Shown: piece by piece, positions 52,062 to 64,000 of the stretch
Position numbering within the stretch: position 1 is the stretch's first letter
How the letters are laid out: each line of letters starts with the position of its first letter
DNA from: Chrysaora quinquecirrha
Lineage: Eukaryota > Cnidaria > Scyphozoa > Semaeostomeae > Pelagiidae
Direction: 5' to 3'
DNA length: 64,000 nucleotides
NCBI GenBank assembly: GCA_014526335.1
Contig: JACTAT010000122.1
Span: 336,925-400,924 of the forward strand
Position numbers and translations under genes: made by a program
The notes under the pieces: generated by a model
Database searches by the model: none
The model's input: only the letters and a program-made list of their open reading frames with translations
What the model was told of the DNA's origin: nothing

Positions 52062-54509
52062 GACTAGCTCATGCCCGTCTCTGACCACCGCCTCATAGAA
52101 CCAGCGCCGCGTAGAACCACCGCCTCAAGGACCTCTGCCTCAAGGACCTCTGCCTTAAGAACCTGCGCTTGAACAAACTTTGCTTCTCGACTTAGCTCCT
52201 AGTTTCTAATATTGAGTATTTTTCCTTGGTCATAGTCCAGGGTCCCTTTTCCTAGTGCCAATCACAGTTCTGTTCCTCTGTTTTAGTCCAAGGTCCGTAG
52301 TCCGCAATGATGTTCCTAGTTTCAAATTAGTTAGTGTACAGCAGTTCTCTTTGTCTATGGTCTCTTCCGTCAATAGTCCTGAAATAATTTATGGTCTTCT
52401 GTCCCGTTCCTTGGTCCTGTTCGTCAGTCTTGATATTGTTCAGATTTTCTATCCCATTCCTTGGTCCTGTTCCTCAGACTTGTTACTGTTCATGTTCCTA
52501 AGTCCTGAAATTATTCATGGGGTCCTGTCCCATTTCTTTGTCCTGTGTCTTATTCCTAAATCTATTCAAGATCTTCACCCCTTAGTCTAGTTCGTAAACT
52601 TTGTTATTTTTCACATTACTTAGTCCTGATATTATTCATGGTCTTCAGTCCCATTCCTTAGTCCTGTTCCTCAGTCCTGAAATTACTCAGTGTCTTGAGT
52701 CCCATTCCTTAGTCCTGTTCCTTAGTTCTGAAATGAGTCACAGTTTTCAGACTCATTCCTTATTCCTGTTTCTCAGTCCTGAAAATATTCATGGTCTTCA
52801 GTCCCATTCCTTAATCCTGTTCCTCAGTCCTGAAATTACTCACGTTCTTCAGTCCTGTTCCTAATTCCTGTTTCTCAGTCCTGAAATTATTCATGGTCTT
52901 CAGTCCCATTCCTTAATCCTGTTCCTCAGTCCTGTAATTACTCATGGCCTTCGGTCCTGTTCCTAATTCCTGTTCCTCAGTCCTGAAATTACTCATGGTC
53001 TTCAGTCCCATTCCTTAGCCCTGTTCCTCAGTCCTGAAATTACTCATGGTCTTCAGTCCCATTCTTAAGTCCTGTTTGTCAGTCCTGAAATGTCTCATGG
53101 TCTTCAGACGCATTCCTTATTCCTGTTTCTCAGTCCTGAAATTATTCATGGTCTTCTGTCCGATTCTTTAGTCCTGTCCGTCCTAAAATTACTCATGGTC
53201 TTCGGTCCCATTACAAGTCCTGTTCCTCAGTCCTGAAATTATTCGTGGCCTTCAGCCCCATACTGTGGTCCCGTTCCTCAGTCTTGTTATTATTCATTCT
53301 CTGCAGTTCTGTTCCACATCGTTTTCCTTAGCCAAGTTCGTTGGTCAAGTTTTTATGTTGCGAAGAAAATTTTACCTTTCTAGCTGTGTCCTTGGCTTGT
53401 TTCCTTCCCGTTGAAAGGTCCCCCAAAGATCAGGATAGAAAACGTAGCAATATAATAAATTGAGCGCATTCTCCGTCTGATCGTGGAGAACTCGGGTTTA
53501 CTGCAGGATCCTCTTTCTTTGTCTTGCTGTTAGCTGTAGTTTATCTTGCTCAGTCCTGTATAGTCAGATACTGCTATCAAGGCAGCTTCAACTTCGTGAT
53601 TGTATTTGGAAAGTGCTTTCAAATGCACTCTTCAAAAACCCTTTTAAAAAGTGTTTTGTTTGTTTTCTTTGAATGAAATGCACTTCTGAATAAGCTTTTG
53701 AAATGCGGTAATGGCATTTTGTTTCCATTGAAAGGGTTGAAAGCATTTGTGACAACGGGATTCAAACCGGTTGACTTTGCTCAGTCCTGTATAGTCAGAT
53801 ACTGCTATCAAGGCAGCTTCAACTTCGTGATTGCATTTGGAAAGTGCTTTCAAATGCACTCTTCAAAAACCCTTTTAAGTGTTTTGTTTGTTTTCTTTGA
53901 ATGAAATGCACTTCTGAATAAGCTTTTGAAATGCGGTAATGGCATTTTGTTTCCATTGAAAGGGTTGAAAGCATTTGTGACAACGGGATTCAAACGGGTT
54001 GACTGAATATTCACGTAAACATGGACTTTGTTTGAGGAACTTTGATTGAAAAATATTAATACCAAACGAATTTTAAAATTATTCCGAAGCAAGTTTTAGT
54101 GATCGAGAAGTCTCCCGGTCCTCCGCAAAGCATTTTCAACAGGAAAATCACAGAAATAAAAAATTCTGATCCTCTCGTGAGGGGAATCGATCGCCTGCCT
54201 CCCACAACCCGCATCACGAAACAGGAGCCTTTACCAACAGAGCTATTTTCACGGGTTTCAGACTTGGATAATCGCTCTGGCGAAAACAATCGGTGGATTG
54301 TTCAAACAGGCACCAATGACGCACTTCAAAGAAGGGTTAGCCCCAATTACCCCAGAAACGACAGCAGTTTGGGAAAAACGAAGGGTGATGACACGCCTAC
54401 CCCACGGGCGGCAGGGCAAGGCGAGGTGGGAAAGGCGTGCCACACGCCAACATCGGAGGAATGAAAGTTACAAAATCGGTTGCCATGGCCACTCCCATTT
54501 TAGTATAGT
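52062..54509. repeat. Tandem segmental unit, copy 3
   Basis: 2,448 bp, colinear with copy 2 but longer because a block of about 240 bp (ctcagtcctgtatagtcagatac ... caacgggattcaaac.ggttgact) is duplicated at 53,548-53,777 and 53,780-54,003. Ends cccattttagtatagtagactagctc. Confidence 0.9.
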
Positions 54510-56434
54510 AGACTAGCTCTTGCCCGTGTCTGACCACCGCCTCGTGACAACCTCCGCCTTATAACAACCTCCGCCTTATAAGGTCTGTGCATTCAAGTGA
54601 TTCCATGGTCCTTACCCATACTTCTGTTTGCAGACGTAACTTCTTCTTAGATCCTTTATTCTGGTCCTAGGTCCTTTTTTAGCCTAGTTCAGGGTCCTGT
54701 TCCCCATTCCCTCTAAATGTTATGTTCCGTGGTATTAGTTCATGGTCTTTAAGCCACAATGGGTCCTGTTTCTACTCCCTGTCCAGGGCATGAGATAGCC
54801 CTTGCCCATCTCTGACCACAACCTGGTGACAACCCCTGCATCATAAGAACCTCTATCTTAAAGGTCTGTGCATTCAAGTTGTTAGTCATTGCATGGCCCT
54901 TGTCTATACTGCTGCCTGCAGATCGATTTTCTACTTATTTCCTTTAGCTTAGTCATAGGTCCTTTTTCTTGGTCCTAGTCCAGGGTCTTGTTCCTTGGTA
55001 TTAATCTAGGTTCCTTAGTCCATAATAACTGGTCCTGTTTCTGCTCCCTGTCAAGGGTCCCTTTACTCTAAGTGAAGGAACTTTTCCTTGGTCTTAGTCC
55101 AAGGGGCTCAGTCTATGAAAATTTTCTTAATCTTAGTTACACTTATCAAGTTCACTTAATGTTAATCTTAATTTAATCTGAATTGATTCCTGAATCCTTT
55201 TTCAAGGTCCTTTTCCTTAGTTTTGTTATTGTTTATGCTCCTCGGTCCTGTCCTGTTCCTGGGTCTCGTTCCCGAGGGTATTCATTATTCATGTTCCGCC
55301 TGTTCCACAGCATCCCGCTCAATGCGATTCCTTGGTCCAGGTTTTAACAGCGTTCTTAATTCATGCTGTTCTATCTGTCAGAGCGCTTACGAAAATGCTG
55401 CTGACTGACCATAGACAGATGTAAACAAACTACAACTTCATACATTTTAAAAGCCTGAAAATTTATCATTTTCAGGTAAGGTGACGGAAACCAATTTGTG
55501 ACTATTATACAGAGTTTTAGCAAAACTTTTACCTAGATCTCATGTCACAGGAATTTATTTTTTAATATTAAGATGTAAACTTCAAGCGGTGGCACAAGGA
55601 ATTAATTTGTTTATTATAAACTTAGTTAAATTCTTTGCTCGGTAAGTGGAAGTACAGTGAAATCATCGAGGAAAAAACATCGAAATAGAATCAGGTTACT
55701 ATTTGTCTGAGAGGCGGATGTCATGCAAAGGGCATGCACAGATTTGTACCCCGACTTCCGTAAACAAAACGAAACCCACTTTCAACAGCCAAACGAATGT
55801 GTCAGTTAAAAATAATATAAGAAATTATTTTTCCTAAAGCAAACAGTGACTGAAAGGGTATTCTATAACGGAGAAATTTAGGCTAAATCATTCCCGATAA
55901 AAACAATTCGGTTCAAGTACGCGGAAGTCATGCCAAGGGTCACGGTCAACACAGCAGGCTTACATTGTTGTACTCTTGCAAAATGTAAGTCACCTGTCAA
56001 CAGTCCGAAGAAGTTGCAAGAGGAAAACAGAAATTATTTTCGCATGACTAAACAGAAAACCAAAACCCGTCTTTTTGGATCCAGAACTGGTAAATTAATT
56101 TTAATTTTCAATCATTTCGTAAGAAGAACTTGTTAGGAAACGAAAACATCAAAAATCGAAATTAATTTTGATGCGAGTGTGCTTGAATGAGCGACTGAAA
56201 TTCGTTCATGCCGGGCGATTGTTTCAAGTAGGACCAGTGACGTAGATCAAAGAAGAAGGGTTAGCCCCATTACCCCAGCGTCTGCAGCCGATACGAAAAG
56301 ACGAAGTAGTTTTGGCTCGCCTACCCCATCGGCGGCAGCATGGTGCGAAAACCGCATCTCGAAAGGTCGAACGGCGTCGCCAAACTCGCGTCTACAAAAT
56401 CGGTCGCGTGGCAACCACCATTTTAATATAGAGA
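54510..56434. repeat. Tandem segmental unit, copy 4 (diverged)
   Basis: Starts tgcccgtgtctgaccaccgcctcg. It keeps tagtccagggtc and gtccttttccttag words and the terminal module (ggttagccccattaccccag, taccccatcggcggcag, acaaaatcggtcgcgtggcaaccaccattttaatata). Most of the middle is diverged, and the 51-bp array is nearly gone. A second partial head (tgcccatctctgaccacaacctggtgac) lies at 54,806. Confidence 0.7.
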
Positions 56435-56591
56435 GATATTCAAATACAAAAGCTTTGAGAATTAATTATCAAAAAATTGAGCTTCCAGAACCTTCTGCAA
56501 AAACTTTAACCACAATGACTCATCTAGATGTTTACAAATTTCGTTATTAGTTCTAATTGTCAAATAATTGGTATTCATTACATCCAATTAC

Positions 56592-56733
56592 GGCGACTTC
56601 AAAGTTTACTTCCTAGTATTTGTGGTTTACCTTTTGTTACGCTTTTTGGCAGGAAAAAGCGTCTATACATACATCCTTACATGCGTTCCACAAACACCCT
56701 CTCATTATGTCCTTCGGACATAATAAAAATAGC
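56592..56733. mobile_element. Dispersed repeat, aaagcgtctat family, copy 1
   Basis: ggcgacttcaaagttta, atttgtggtttaccttttgttacgc, ggaaaaagcgtctata, acatgcgttccac, accctctca, tatgtccttcggacata are found in the same order at 57,897-58,051. The final word is a palindrome. Confidence 0.75.
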
Positions 56734-56759
56734 AACGCTGTAGCAATGTCCGAAGGACG

Positions 56760-56915
56760 CTGATCATTATGATAATAATGATGAAGATAATGTTAATAAT
56801 GAAGAAGATGACGAAGAAGAAGACAACGATGATGAGAATGATGATTATGTTGGTGATGATGATGATGATGATTATGATGATGATGATTATTATGATGATG
56901 ATGATGATGATGATA

Positions 56916-56946
<31 letters not shown>

Positions 56947-57150
56947 CTTTGAAGAGGATGATAATGACCATAATGATCATGCTAGAGACGATCATGATGA
57001 TGATTATGATGCTCGACGACGACGACAACGATGATGATGATCACGTTGAAGACGAAAATGATGATCACCGTCTTCAACAGGATGATCATGTTGAACACAA
57101 TGATTGGTGATTGTGATGATGATGGTGATGATGATAATGATCCATTATGA
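56760..57150. repeat. (GAT)n trinucleotide array
   Basis: Imperfect gat/aat/gac triplets. Poly-Ile and poly-Met frames here are artefacts of the period. Confidence 0.95.
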
Positions 57151-57745
57151 TGATGATGCGATTGTTGACAATGTGATCAGATGAATATTTCCTGGAACAA
57201 TCCCAAAACTTTGAATCGAAAATAGAAAACCTCTAGTAACGTATATGTACTAATAAATTTGAGCTCATAGGTTAAACTGTGTAACAAATAACTCCCTTCA
57301 GTGCACCGAAACCTGTAATCTTCGCTACAAATGATGAATTTAATTCTAGAATCTCCAAAAGCTATCATAACAATTCGCATACTATGCAGATGACTATATT
57401 CGATAATTAATAGCACTTTGAAGAATTGATTGCCAACTTTGAACCATTTATTTTCAGATCATTTTTGAAGCCGCAAACTGTTTTGAAAAAATTTCTTCTG
57501 TCTAACTTGGCAACAATTTCTACTGCGCCACAATCTCCTCTTCTTTTCACACGAAAATATCTTACATGTAATAGGACTTCTAGAAACCTCTGAGAATAAC
57601 AACCCAATCAAAATTGTAGGAAAATATTTAAAATAAAAATAAAATCAAACTAGATTTGAGCAACATTTTGCAATATTGTAGTCAAACTTTTTTGAAGACC
57701 GACTGAGCCGGCTTTTTTGCGAGAAAATCTTGGTGTCAAATTTTT
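57151..57745. other. No recognisable feature
   Basis: AT-rich DNA with two short reverse-strand frames (57,177-57,416 and 57,407-57,607) that lack domains or splice context. Confidence 0.4.
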
Positions 57746-57749
57746 AGTT

Positions 57750-57825
57750 TCCTGCATCTTGGATCGAACTGGCAACCCTTAGCACAAGAAACAAGCGCAT
57801 TATTCCATTGCGCTACAATAACAGT
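57750..57825 (-). mobile_element. tRNA-like SINE head, degenerate
   Basis: On the minus strand, TAGCGCAATGGAATAATGCG resembles an A box and ggttgccaGTTCGATCCaag a B box, about 35 bp apart. The T-arm and acceptor stems do not pair well, so it is more likely a SINE head or tRNA pseudogene than a functional tRNA. Confidence 0.4.
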
Positions 57826-57896
57826 TAATACTAATTGATGTTTTTGGCAAGCAATTGCATTTTGCTAATTATGCCCACTAACGACAACACTTAACG

Positions 57897-58051
57897 GCGA
57901 TTTCAAAGTTTAATTCCTGTTATTTGTGGTTTATCTTTTGTTACGCGGTTTGGCACGAAAAAGCGTCTATATGCCTGCCTACCTACCTATGTATTTCTAT
58001 GCGTACATGCGTTCCACGACACCCTCTTAATATGTCCTTCGGACATAAAAA
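57897..58051. mobile_element. Dispersed repeat, aaagcgtctat family, copy 2
   Basis: Same word order as 56,592-56,733, ending tatgtccttcggacata. It lies 200 bp upstream of the ATP6V0B start codon, so it may overlap the promoter or 5' UTR of that gene. Confidence 0.75.
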
Positions 58052-58251
58052 TGTAATCTGTTTTTGTTCCTATTTTAAAATTCCATTCCGTTCCATTCCA
58101 GTTCCTGTTTTCCGGCCGTTCAATCCATTCCACTTCAAGTCTCCCCAGACCTCTTGACACCTGCGGATTGTTGGTGGTGATCTTTGGGTGAAGAAGCTGC
58201 GAGAGTTTTCCTTGCAAAATTGAGCTTTTTTACTACTAAAGACTGCCTATT

Positions 58252-61200
58252 ATGGCGTTAGGCTACAGCACAAGGCTTCATTATTCAATCGTTTATGGAT
58301 TAGCAGTATTTCTTGTAGCTGCCGCGGGTAAGTTAACTCTTTTTCTCGACTTTTTAAGGCGAATGCGCCGTCAGGGAATGGTCCAGAGAGCAAAGCAAAA
58401 AGGCCTAACCTTGGTAGTTTCGGGCTAGCCTACCAAACCTATCCTAGAATGGCCTAATCCTTATGCGTATTTTGCGATGCTTTTCAGCTGTGTATAAAAA
58501 CTGCCAAATGCGCTCAAACAATACAGTTTGCTATATAGCCTTAAGGTTTAGGCAGCCAACAAGAAATTTGTAGCTTTGATTTCTATCTGCTCCCTTGGCC
58601 TTGTGTTTGTTTTTTTGCAAGTCTAGATAATCATCAAAAGTCATGTGATGGTACGTGCTGTGTAGTAGCCAATGTTGTGATGTCAGTAAGTTGAAAGATA
58701 ACAGCGGATCCCGTTCAATACCTGTTGGGATGGGGAATTTTAAGTCCATCTTCTTTTTTCATTAGATTCAGCAACCATTATCAAACATCAAAACACACTT
58801 TTTGGATATACCAAAGATTTCCTCAATTTGATTTATCTCCAAATCGAGGGTTTTATGTCAGGGGCAAATCAGATGATTATCCCCTGATATTGAGATTGAA
58901 ATACAAATCAAATCGAGCCTGTGGCAAAAAAGAATTCCATTTTGCTTGATTTCCTATGCGAAATGAATGCAGCATAAAAAACCTAAGGATTTTCAGTACA
59001 TTGGGAAGACCAATTGAATTAGAGCCCAAGTGAGAAAATGAATGCTTTCTTCTGTCTACGTAGAGGGTGGTCAAGGGTATTTCCTAAAACATTATTGATC
59101 AGAAGGTGCTGTGGCATCATGGTGTAATCCAGCTGACTCAATGGGTCGGAAGCTGAGTGTGGTCAGGGATCAAGCCCAGCCACGGTAGGGGAAAGCCAGG
59201 GTCGAGGTCTCGATTAGTTAACCTACTACTCAGATCCTAGCGACTGGCACTAACCATCATTTCACCTTCACCATTGACCAATGGAAAGTTTGCTCCACGC
59301 CCGCAATATATTGCCTGGGCAGCTCTTTCCTGGCTTTCTTAAATTGGCTGCGCAGTTGGCATAGACAATTGAACAACAATAATAATTTGACCTTTGTTTT
59401 TTTTGACGTGCGTCGTTACAACTTGCCCCAAAAATTTACTCTCCAGTTTTGGATGATAGCCCGTGTTCATTAAAAAAGGGTTTTTGCTTTTTTGCAGTTA
59501 GTTTATCAATTCATATTCATTATTCTTCTAGGTCTGTATTATGTACTATCTGGACAAGGCAGTCGTTTTGATATAGGATGGTAAGTTTTTACGTTAAGAC
59601 ATCAATGAAAGTTCTGTGATGATTGATTTGATTATTTTTCTAACTTGGGTGATCCCTACTGGGAAAAGAGACCTTATTGTGATAAGAACACAGCTCCAGA
59701 CAAGAGCCTTGAAGTTAAGAAAAAAACAAGGGATATCCCTATCTGAAGATTACCGCATAACAAAATGAAAACTTTTGTTGATCCCATATTGAATTGAATA
59801 GTCTTCAAATAGGAAAAATGGGAGACTATTTATTGATAAAGATATCTGAAATTGAAACAAAGTATTTGGGACTTTAGTTGGATAAATGAGGAATGTTTTG
59901 AAATGCGTTAGAAGACATTTGGAGCAATGTTATACAGGAATATAACATGAGTGAATAAAAAACATTGTGTTCACATGGATTGAGAAAAAGTATTCAATTC
60001 AATAAAAGATTGGCTAAAAAAGAGTCACAACAAGTAAAACATGCAGGTATTACAATGTAATAAACAAATAAAATTTCTCAAATTATTGTTCAGTCAAAAT
60101 GCACACTCATTTGCCTCCTGTGTCCTCTCTTCATTCAGAATTCTCCCAAGTCTGAGTAACAATAAAAATAAAAATTGTAATGGTGATATCGAATGATTTT
60201 TAAGACGGTGGACAATTCAAAGGAAAATTATAGACAACCACTTTGTCATGCATCGGTGAAATAAGAAGTTTCCGGATCGAAAGCCTTTGAAATTTGTAGC
60301 CTTGATTGGCTGATTTTTCATCCATCTATGTCATGCAACAAACAACTGGAAAATCCGTCGATAGCTTTTTATAGATTTCTTCCTGCTTTGCAGCGGAAAT
60401 AGAAAATACACCTTTTGAAGACTTGTCTTCATTATGCAAATTCTTCAAAACTTACAGATGTCAAGTTTTTACCAATTTCAATCAATTTCAATCATTCTAT
60501 TCATTTTGCAGGTTTCTTTCACAGACATCACCATACATGTGGGCCTCGTTAGGTGTTGGTCTTTCAATATCATTATCTGTTGTTGGAGCAGCCTGGTAAG
60601 TTATAGTATACTTTTCTTAGAATAATTATTGAAAGTTTTTGGTTGCAATCAAGGCTGCATATGAAGAGGCAACCTAATCTCCAGGGCAAATAGACCTCTC
60701 TCTACGCTGTCCATATTCGACCCTGGTATCGGCCTTGTCTATTCGCAATTTGATTGGCTGTTGAAACAATAGGTATTTTAAGTGACCTTCACAGTTTCTT
60801 CAAAATTTCACACAAAATAGGCCGAAAACAATTTGAAAAACGTATAAAAACCTAAAAACTAAAATATGATGCTACATGCGATATTGCATCTTGCCTGATA
60901 GTTATCAATGAAATTCTTTGCATTTCCTTTCTAAGAACATCTGCTTTTGGAATCTACATCTTGTTTTTATGCCTAGGCCAAAATTGCCAGTATTTTGGCA
61001 GATTGGGCCTACATTTTGTGGCTGGTACCAGGATCCAAATCGATTGGACGGTTGGGATTTGAGGGAATTTGACTTAGTCCCTGGGGACGAGGTTGATTGC
61101 AAAAGGTGTTTGCTGTTTGTGTTAAACAAGATCTCCACTAGGGGAAATCCTTCATGCCAAGATCTTTCTACTTTTCATTACTCACTACAACAAACGGGGA

Positions 61201-63753
61201 CAAGCAGAAAATGCATGACATACAGTAGATGAGGAAGTCTTTTCCTTCACCCAAGGAATTTTGCCTTGCAGATCTGGCTTCATTCCTTTGATTGGAATGA
61301 AATGATTTTAGGTTTGTGTCAAGCCAAACAAAGACTTTGATTAAGTTTGGAATATTTATTTCTTGGATTAAAAGGATTAATAATTTTTCAGGGGAATTTA
61401 CACGACTGGAGTAAGCATTCTTGGTGCAGGAGTAAAGGCACCCCGTATCAAGACAAAGAATCTCATCAGGTAATAAACATGTATAAATGAGTTGCTGTTA
61501 GGGGGGAATCAAATATCTCATACCCCCAAAAATTTTTCATCATATTGGTATCCCCTGTATATTTTCTGAAAATATCTCCCTCTTTTGCCAAGATTCCACA
61601 AAAATAGACCTTTTGAGGTCTAAATCTTCAACACAAAATTTTCTGGAAGATGGCAGATGGTGGACATCTTGATTAAGGGGATCGTCTCTGCATGCAATAA
61701 TCCATATTGCAATTGCTTTAGGAGAGTATTGCAGCAAATTTTCCTTCAAATCCACATTTTGTTGGAGTAAAAGTGAAAGAAAGAATTCAAGTCTCAGCTC
61801 ATCTGCTCTAGAAGGCATTGAATCAAATATTTTCCTTTTGTGAGTTACTTGCATCTTGCTTCTCGAGTTTCTACAGATATTATATAACACTTATTGTCAC
61901 AGATTCCTTGTCTCCATTTGTCTTCAGTTATTCATGAATTTGAAGCAAAATTTGCTGCACAACCTGTCTTTAAGAAGTCACAATCCTGTTAGCTGCATGC
62001 AAGGAGGATTCCCATGGATTTCAACATATTGGCCCTCTTCCAGAAAATGTCATGCTGACCTAGAACTCTTAAAAAGGTCCCTTCCTTATAACACTTTTGA
62101 TTTTCTCTGATAACAGTTCAATTTGCTCTTTGGAATCTCGTACACCCTCAGCTAGAATCTCTGTTGTTTTAGCAGGAATCAAATCTTGTAGGAATCCTTT
62201 TGTTTCAATCGAATCTCATACGCTTTTTCGAGGAGTGAAATGCCCCTCAACCTCCCTGATGTGACCTCATTAATCACCAAAGAAACCCATTTTTTGAAAT
62301 AGAATGATAAAATTTTCCATGTTCGTTCAGAAAAGATTTATTGTTAGTTGATTAATTCTTTTGTTTTGAAGCATCATCTTCTGTGAGGCAGTGGCAATCT
62401 ATGGTATTATCATGTCAATTGTTATGAGCAGCAATATCAAGGTATTATGTTTATAATGTTATAATTTTGACCCAATGGGGTAGTTTTTCTCTTTTTCAAA
62501 AATCACACTGATGATATAAGAAGGAACTTCTGTTTTATCCTATCCCCTAAATTCTGCGAAAGTGACCTATGTACATTGCATCACACCAGCACAAAGGGTG
62601 TGTTCTTCTGAATCTCCAAAACCTTCCTTATTTCGAAAAAGAATGCTTCCAAAAACAGAATCCATGATTTTCAAGAAACACAAATTCTGGAGATCTGAAA
62701 ACTTATGCGCCAAAATTCTTGCTTGCCTCGCCCCAAGACCCATTCGTGGAGTGTATCCTGACAACTAGTAAAATAGAAGTCTCTTTCGATCTTCAAACCG
62801 AGAATCTCTCGAAAGTCTCGGAAATTTTCTGCTTTGGATTGCATAAGATTTCAGAGAGCTCCAAAACCTGCCATCTTCAGAAAATGGCTTTCGAAAAACA
62901 CACATTCCGAAAAGAGAAGGCTACCAAAAAGAATTAGTTTAGAAGAACACACCGAAGAATCATAAATGACCAAGCTATTTTGTGTGGTAGGTATGCAATC
63001 CTTTTGAATACATGGTAGAACTTTCCGAGTGCTTAAAACTTATCGAGAGTTGGTAGCAGCATAACACTAAATAGGCTTTTGCTGATTTTTAGGATGCAAA
63101 ACTGATGAACAATCCAGAAATAATGCACAGAAATCATGTATCTGGTAAGATTACTCGACTGTGTTAACCAAAAAATTTGTAAACTATTTCTAGTAGTGTT
63201 TTAATTGACTTTCCTTCTTCCAATCCTATATTGAATTGAATACTTCTCAAATGTAGCACTCAAATTTTCCATTGAATTCGAACTGTTTGTGTTCATATGT
63301 AGTATTCTATTGATTAAGCGCCCGGGGAACTTATTCAAAAATGCGTCTCAAAGACGAGCAGTTATTTGAAAATTTATGAGAAATTCGAGTACTACTTTCA
63401 AAAGCATTCAATTCAATAAAGGATCGACAACAAAAGAGTAAATTTGAAATTTCTTATGCTCAAACTTTGCTCTATGAATTCTTGTTTCAGGACACATGAT
63501 ATTTGGTGCTGGCCTGACAGTTGGCTTAGCAAATTTATTTTGTGGTGTTTGTGTTGGAATTGTTGGAAGGTGAGATTTAATTTCCAAATTTCTTCTGACA
63601 TTCAAATAGGTTGCAGTTAGGAGTGTCACACGAGTGTCAAATGTTTTGAATATTCTTTCTTGCTCTTTTTCACCATCTTGAAATTAATGACTCTTTTCTT
63701 ATTTTAGTGGTGCTGCATTGGCCGACGCTCAGAATGGATCTCTTTTTGTGAAA
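58252..63753 (+). CDS. ATP6V0B: V-type proton ATPase 21 kDa proteolipid subunit c'' (3' end off window)
   Basis: Part of the membrane Vo ring of the vacuolar H+-ATPase; carries protons into endolysosomal compartments. Eight coding exons with GT..AG introns: 58,252-58,327; 59,532-59,580; 60,512-60,595; 61,392-61,469; 62,372-62,441; 63,093-63,144; 63,491-63,569; 63,718-63,753. They give 178 residues in one frame; human c'' is 205, so about 27 residues lie beyond the window. Visible signatures: N-terminal hydrophobic helix ([15 protein letters not shown]), [40 protein letters not shown] with the proton-binding glutamate at about residue 101, [22 protein letters not shown] and [10 protein letters not shown]. 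Start: ATG at 58,252 opens the first hydrophobic helix. Introns carry a SINE and MITEs. Identification is firm; no defects seen. Confidence 0.97.
59105..59389 (+). mobile_element. tRNA-derived SINE, second family, in ATP6V0B intron 1
   Basis: The head ggcatcatggtgtaatcc resembles an A box and gggatcaagccc (59,166-59,177) a B box. The body has ggtcgaggtctcgatt, cagatcctagcgactggcac and catcatttcacc; the end is caattgaacaacaataataa. Partial reverse copies at 45,398-45,720. Confidence 0.65.
59787..60006. mobile_element. MITE with attgaattgaata ends, intron 2
   Basis: About 220 bp; left atattgaattgaata, right gtattcaattcaata. A diverged relative with the same ends lies in intron 6 (63,228-63,418). 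Confidence 0.75.
62137..62262. mobile_element. Short palindromic repeat, gaatctcgtac family, intron 4
   Basis: ggaatctcgtacacc, gaatctctgttgtttt, ggaatccttttgtttc, gaatctcatacgc, tttcgaggagtgaaatgcccctc. Fourth copy of the family in this window. Confidence 0.75.
62640..62935. repeat. Dispersed repeat, copy 2, intron 5
   Basis: Same motif order as 304-505 (cttccaaaaacagaatccatgat, gagagctccaaaacctgcc, cttcagaaaatg, gagaaggctacc), with a longer centre. Confidence 0.6.
63228..63418. mobile_element. MITE with attgaattgaata ends, intron 6
   Basis: Ends atattgaattgaata and gcattcaattcaata; interior diverged from the intron-2 copy. Confidence 0.7.
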
Positions 63754-63779
63754 GTATGATTTATTAGAATAATAGATAT

Positions 63780-64000
63780 CATTTATCTCAAGGAAAAATT
63801 CAAGAAACAGTCACACATTATTTTTCAAACATTTGATATTTATTTGTGAAACACAATGTTTGACAGTTAGGAAAATTCATCAAACAGTTTTTGCTTGATG
63901 CAAGCATAGAATGTTTCTGAAGTCTCTCAGAAATGTTGCTGAAGGAATTAATTCTGCTTGTCAAGAAATGTTTTGTGACGTGGCCAAACGATCAAACATT
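63780..64000. repeat. ggccaaac/caaacatt repeat copy, runs off window
   Basis: Contains caaacatttgatattta, acacaatgtttgacag, tctgcttgtcaagaaatg, and closes with gacgtggccaaacgatcaaacatt at the window edge. Same family as 11.2-13.4 kb, here inside the last visible ATP6V0B intron. Confidence 0.65.

Noticed and set aside
57750..57825. Functional tRNA gene
   Set aside because: A and B boxes are recognisable, but the T-arm and acceptor stems do not pair.

Overview
This window reads as nuclear DNA of an invertebrate animal, most likely a cnidarian such as a stony coral or sea anemone; the sequence alone does not prove the taxon. It is AT-rich, has spliceosomal introns with GT..AG borders, no operons, and is crowded with short terminal-inverted-repeat (TIR) elements, SINEs, LINE fragments and tandem repeats. 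The best gene is an intron-containing metazoan V-ATPase subunit c'' (ATP6V0B) at 58.25-63.75 kb on the + strand; eight coding exons are present and the last lies beyond the window.

Layout. 0-0.5 kb: LINE remnant and a dispersed repeat. 1.9-6.0 kb: long 4-bp arrays, (AGTT)n, (AACT)n, (AGTT)n. 6-14 kb: microsatellites, a GC-rich 17-bp array and many MITEs. 14.3-16.3 kb: minus-strand exons of an ETS-domain gene (ETS-A). 17.0-26.9 kb: a tRNA-derived SINE and a CR1/Jockey-like LINE split by a 7.8-kb palindromic element. 27.8-30.3 kb: 172-174-bp satellite with higher-order structure. 32.6-40.9 kb: a hairpin, degenerate tandem repeats and MITEs. 41.0-42.3 kb (possibly to 46.2 kb): a second ETS gene (ETS-B) with the same exon design as ETS-A. 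42.4-47.8 kb: trinucleotide arrays and TIR elements. 47.8-56.4 kb: four diverged tandem copies of a 2-2.5-kb unit built round a 51-bp minisatellite. 56.6-58.1 kb: repeats, then ATP6V0B.

Most unusual object: the palindrome at 18,050-25,853. Each arm holds, from the tip inward, two perfect CRE sites (TGACGTCA), four uninterrupted arrays of heat-shock-element pentamers interleaved with CCAAT boxes, a TATA-like box pointing inward, two NRF1-type palindromes, a small C2H2 zinc-finger/acidic ORF pair transcribed outward, and about 2 kb of a 10-11-bp GATC-containing repeat that reverses orientation at the centre. It sits in a LINE whose middle, including the catalytic reverse-transcriptase core, is missing. 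I infer a foldback-type mobile element with stress-responsive ends.

Second theme: a superfamily of 0.14-0.4-kb MITEs with TACAC(T/G)...ATAAG-type ends, in which the heptamer/octamer in the TIR is repeated inside the element. The variant (GTTCTTA, GTTCCTTA, GTTGCTTA or TATTCTTA) is largely uniform within an element but differs between families. No cooperating gene system such as a biosynthetic or defence cluster is visible; the genes here (two ETS paralogues, ATP6V0B) look functionally unrelated.
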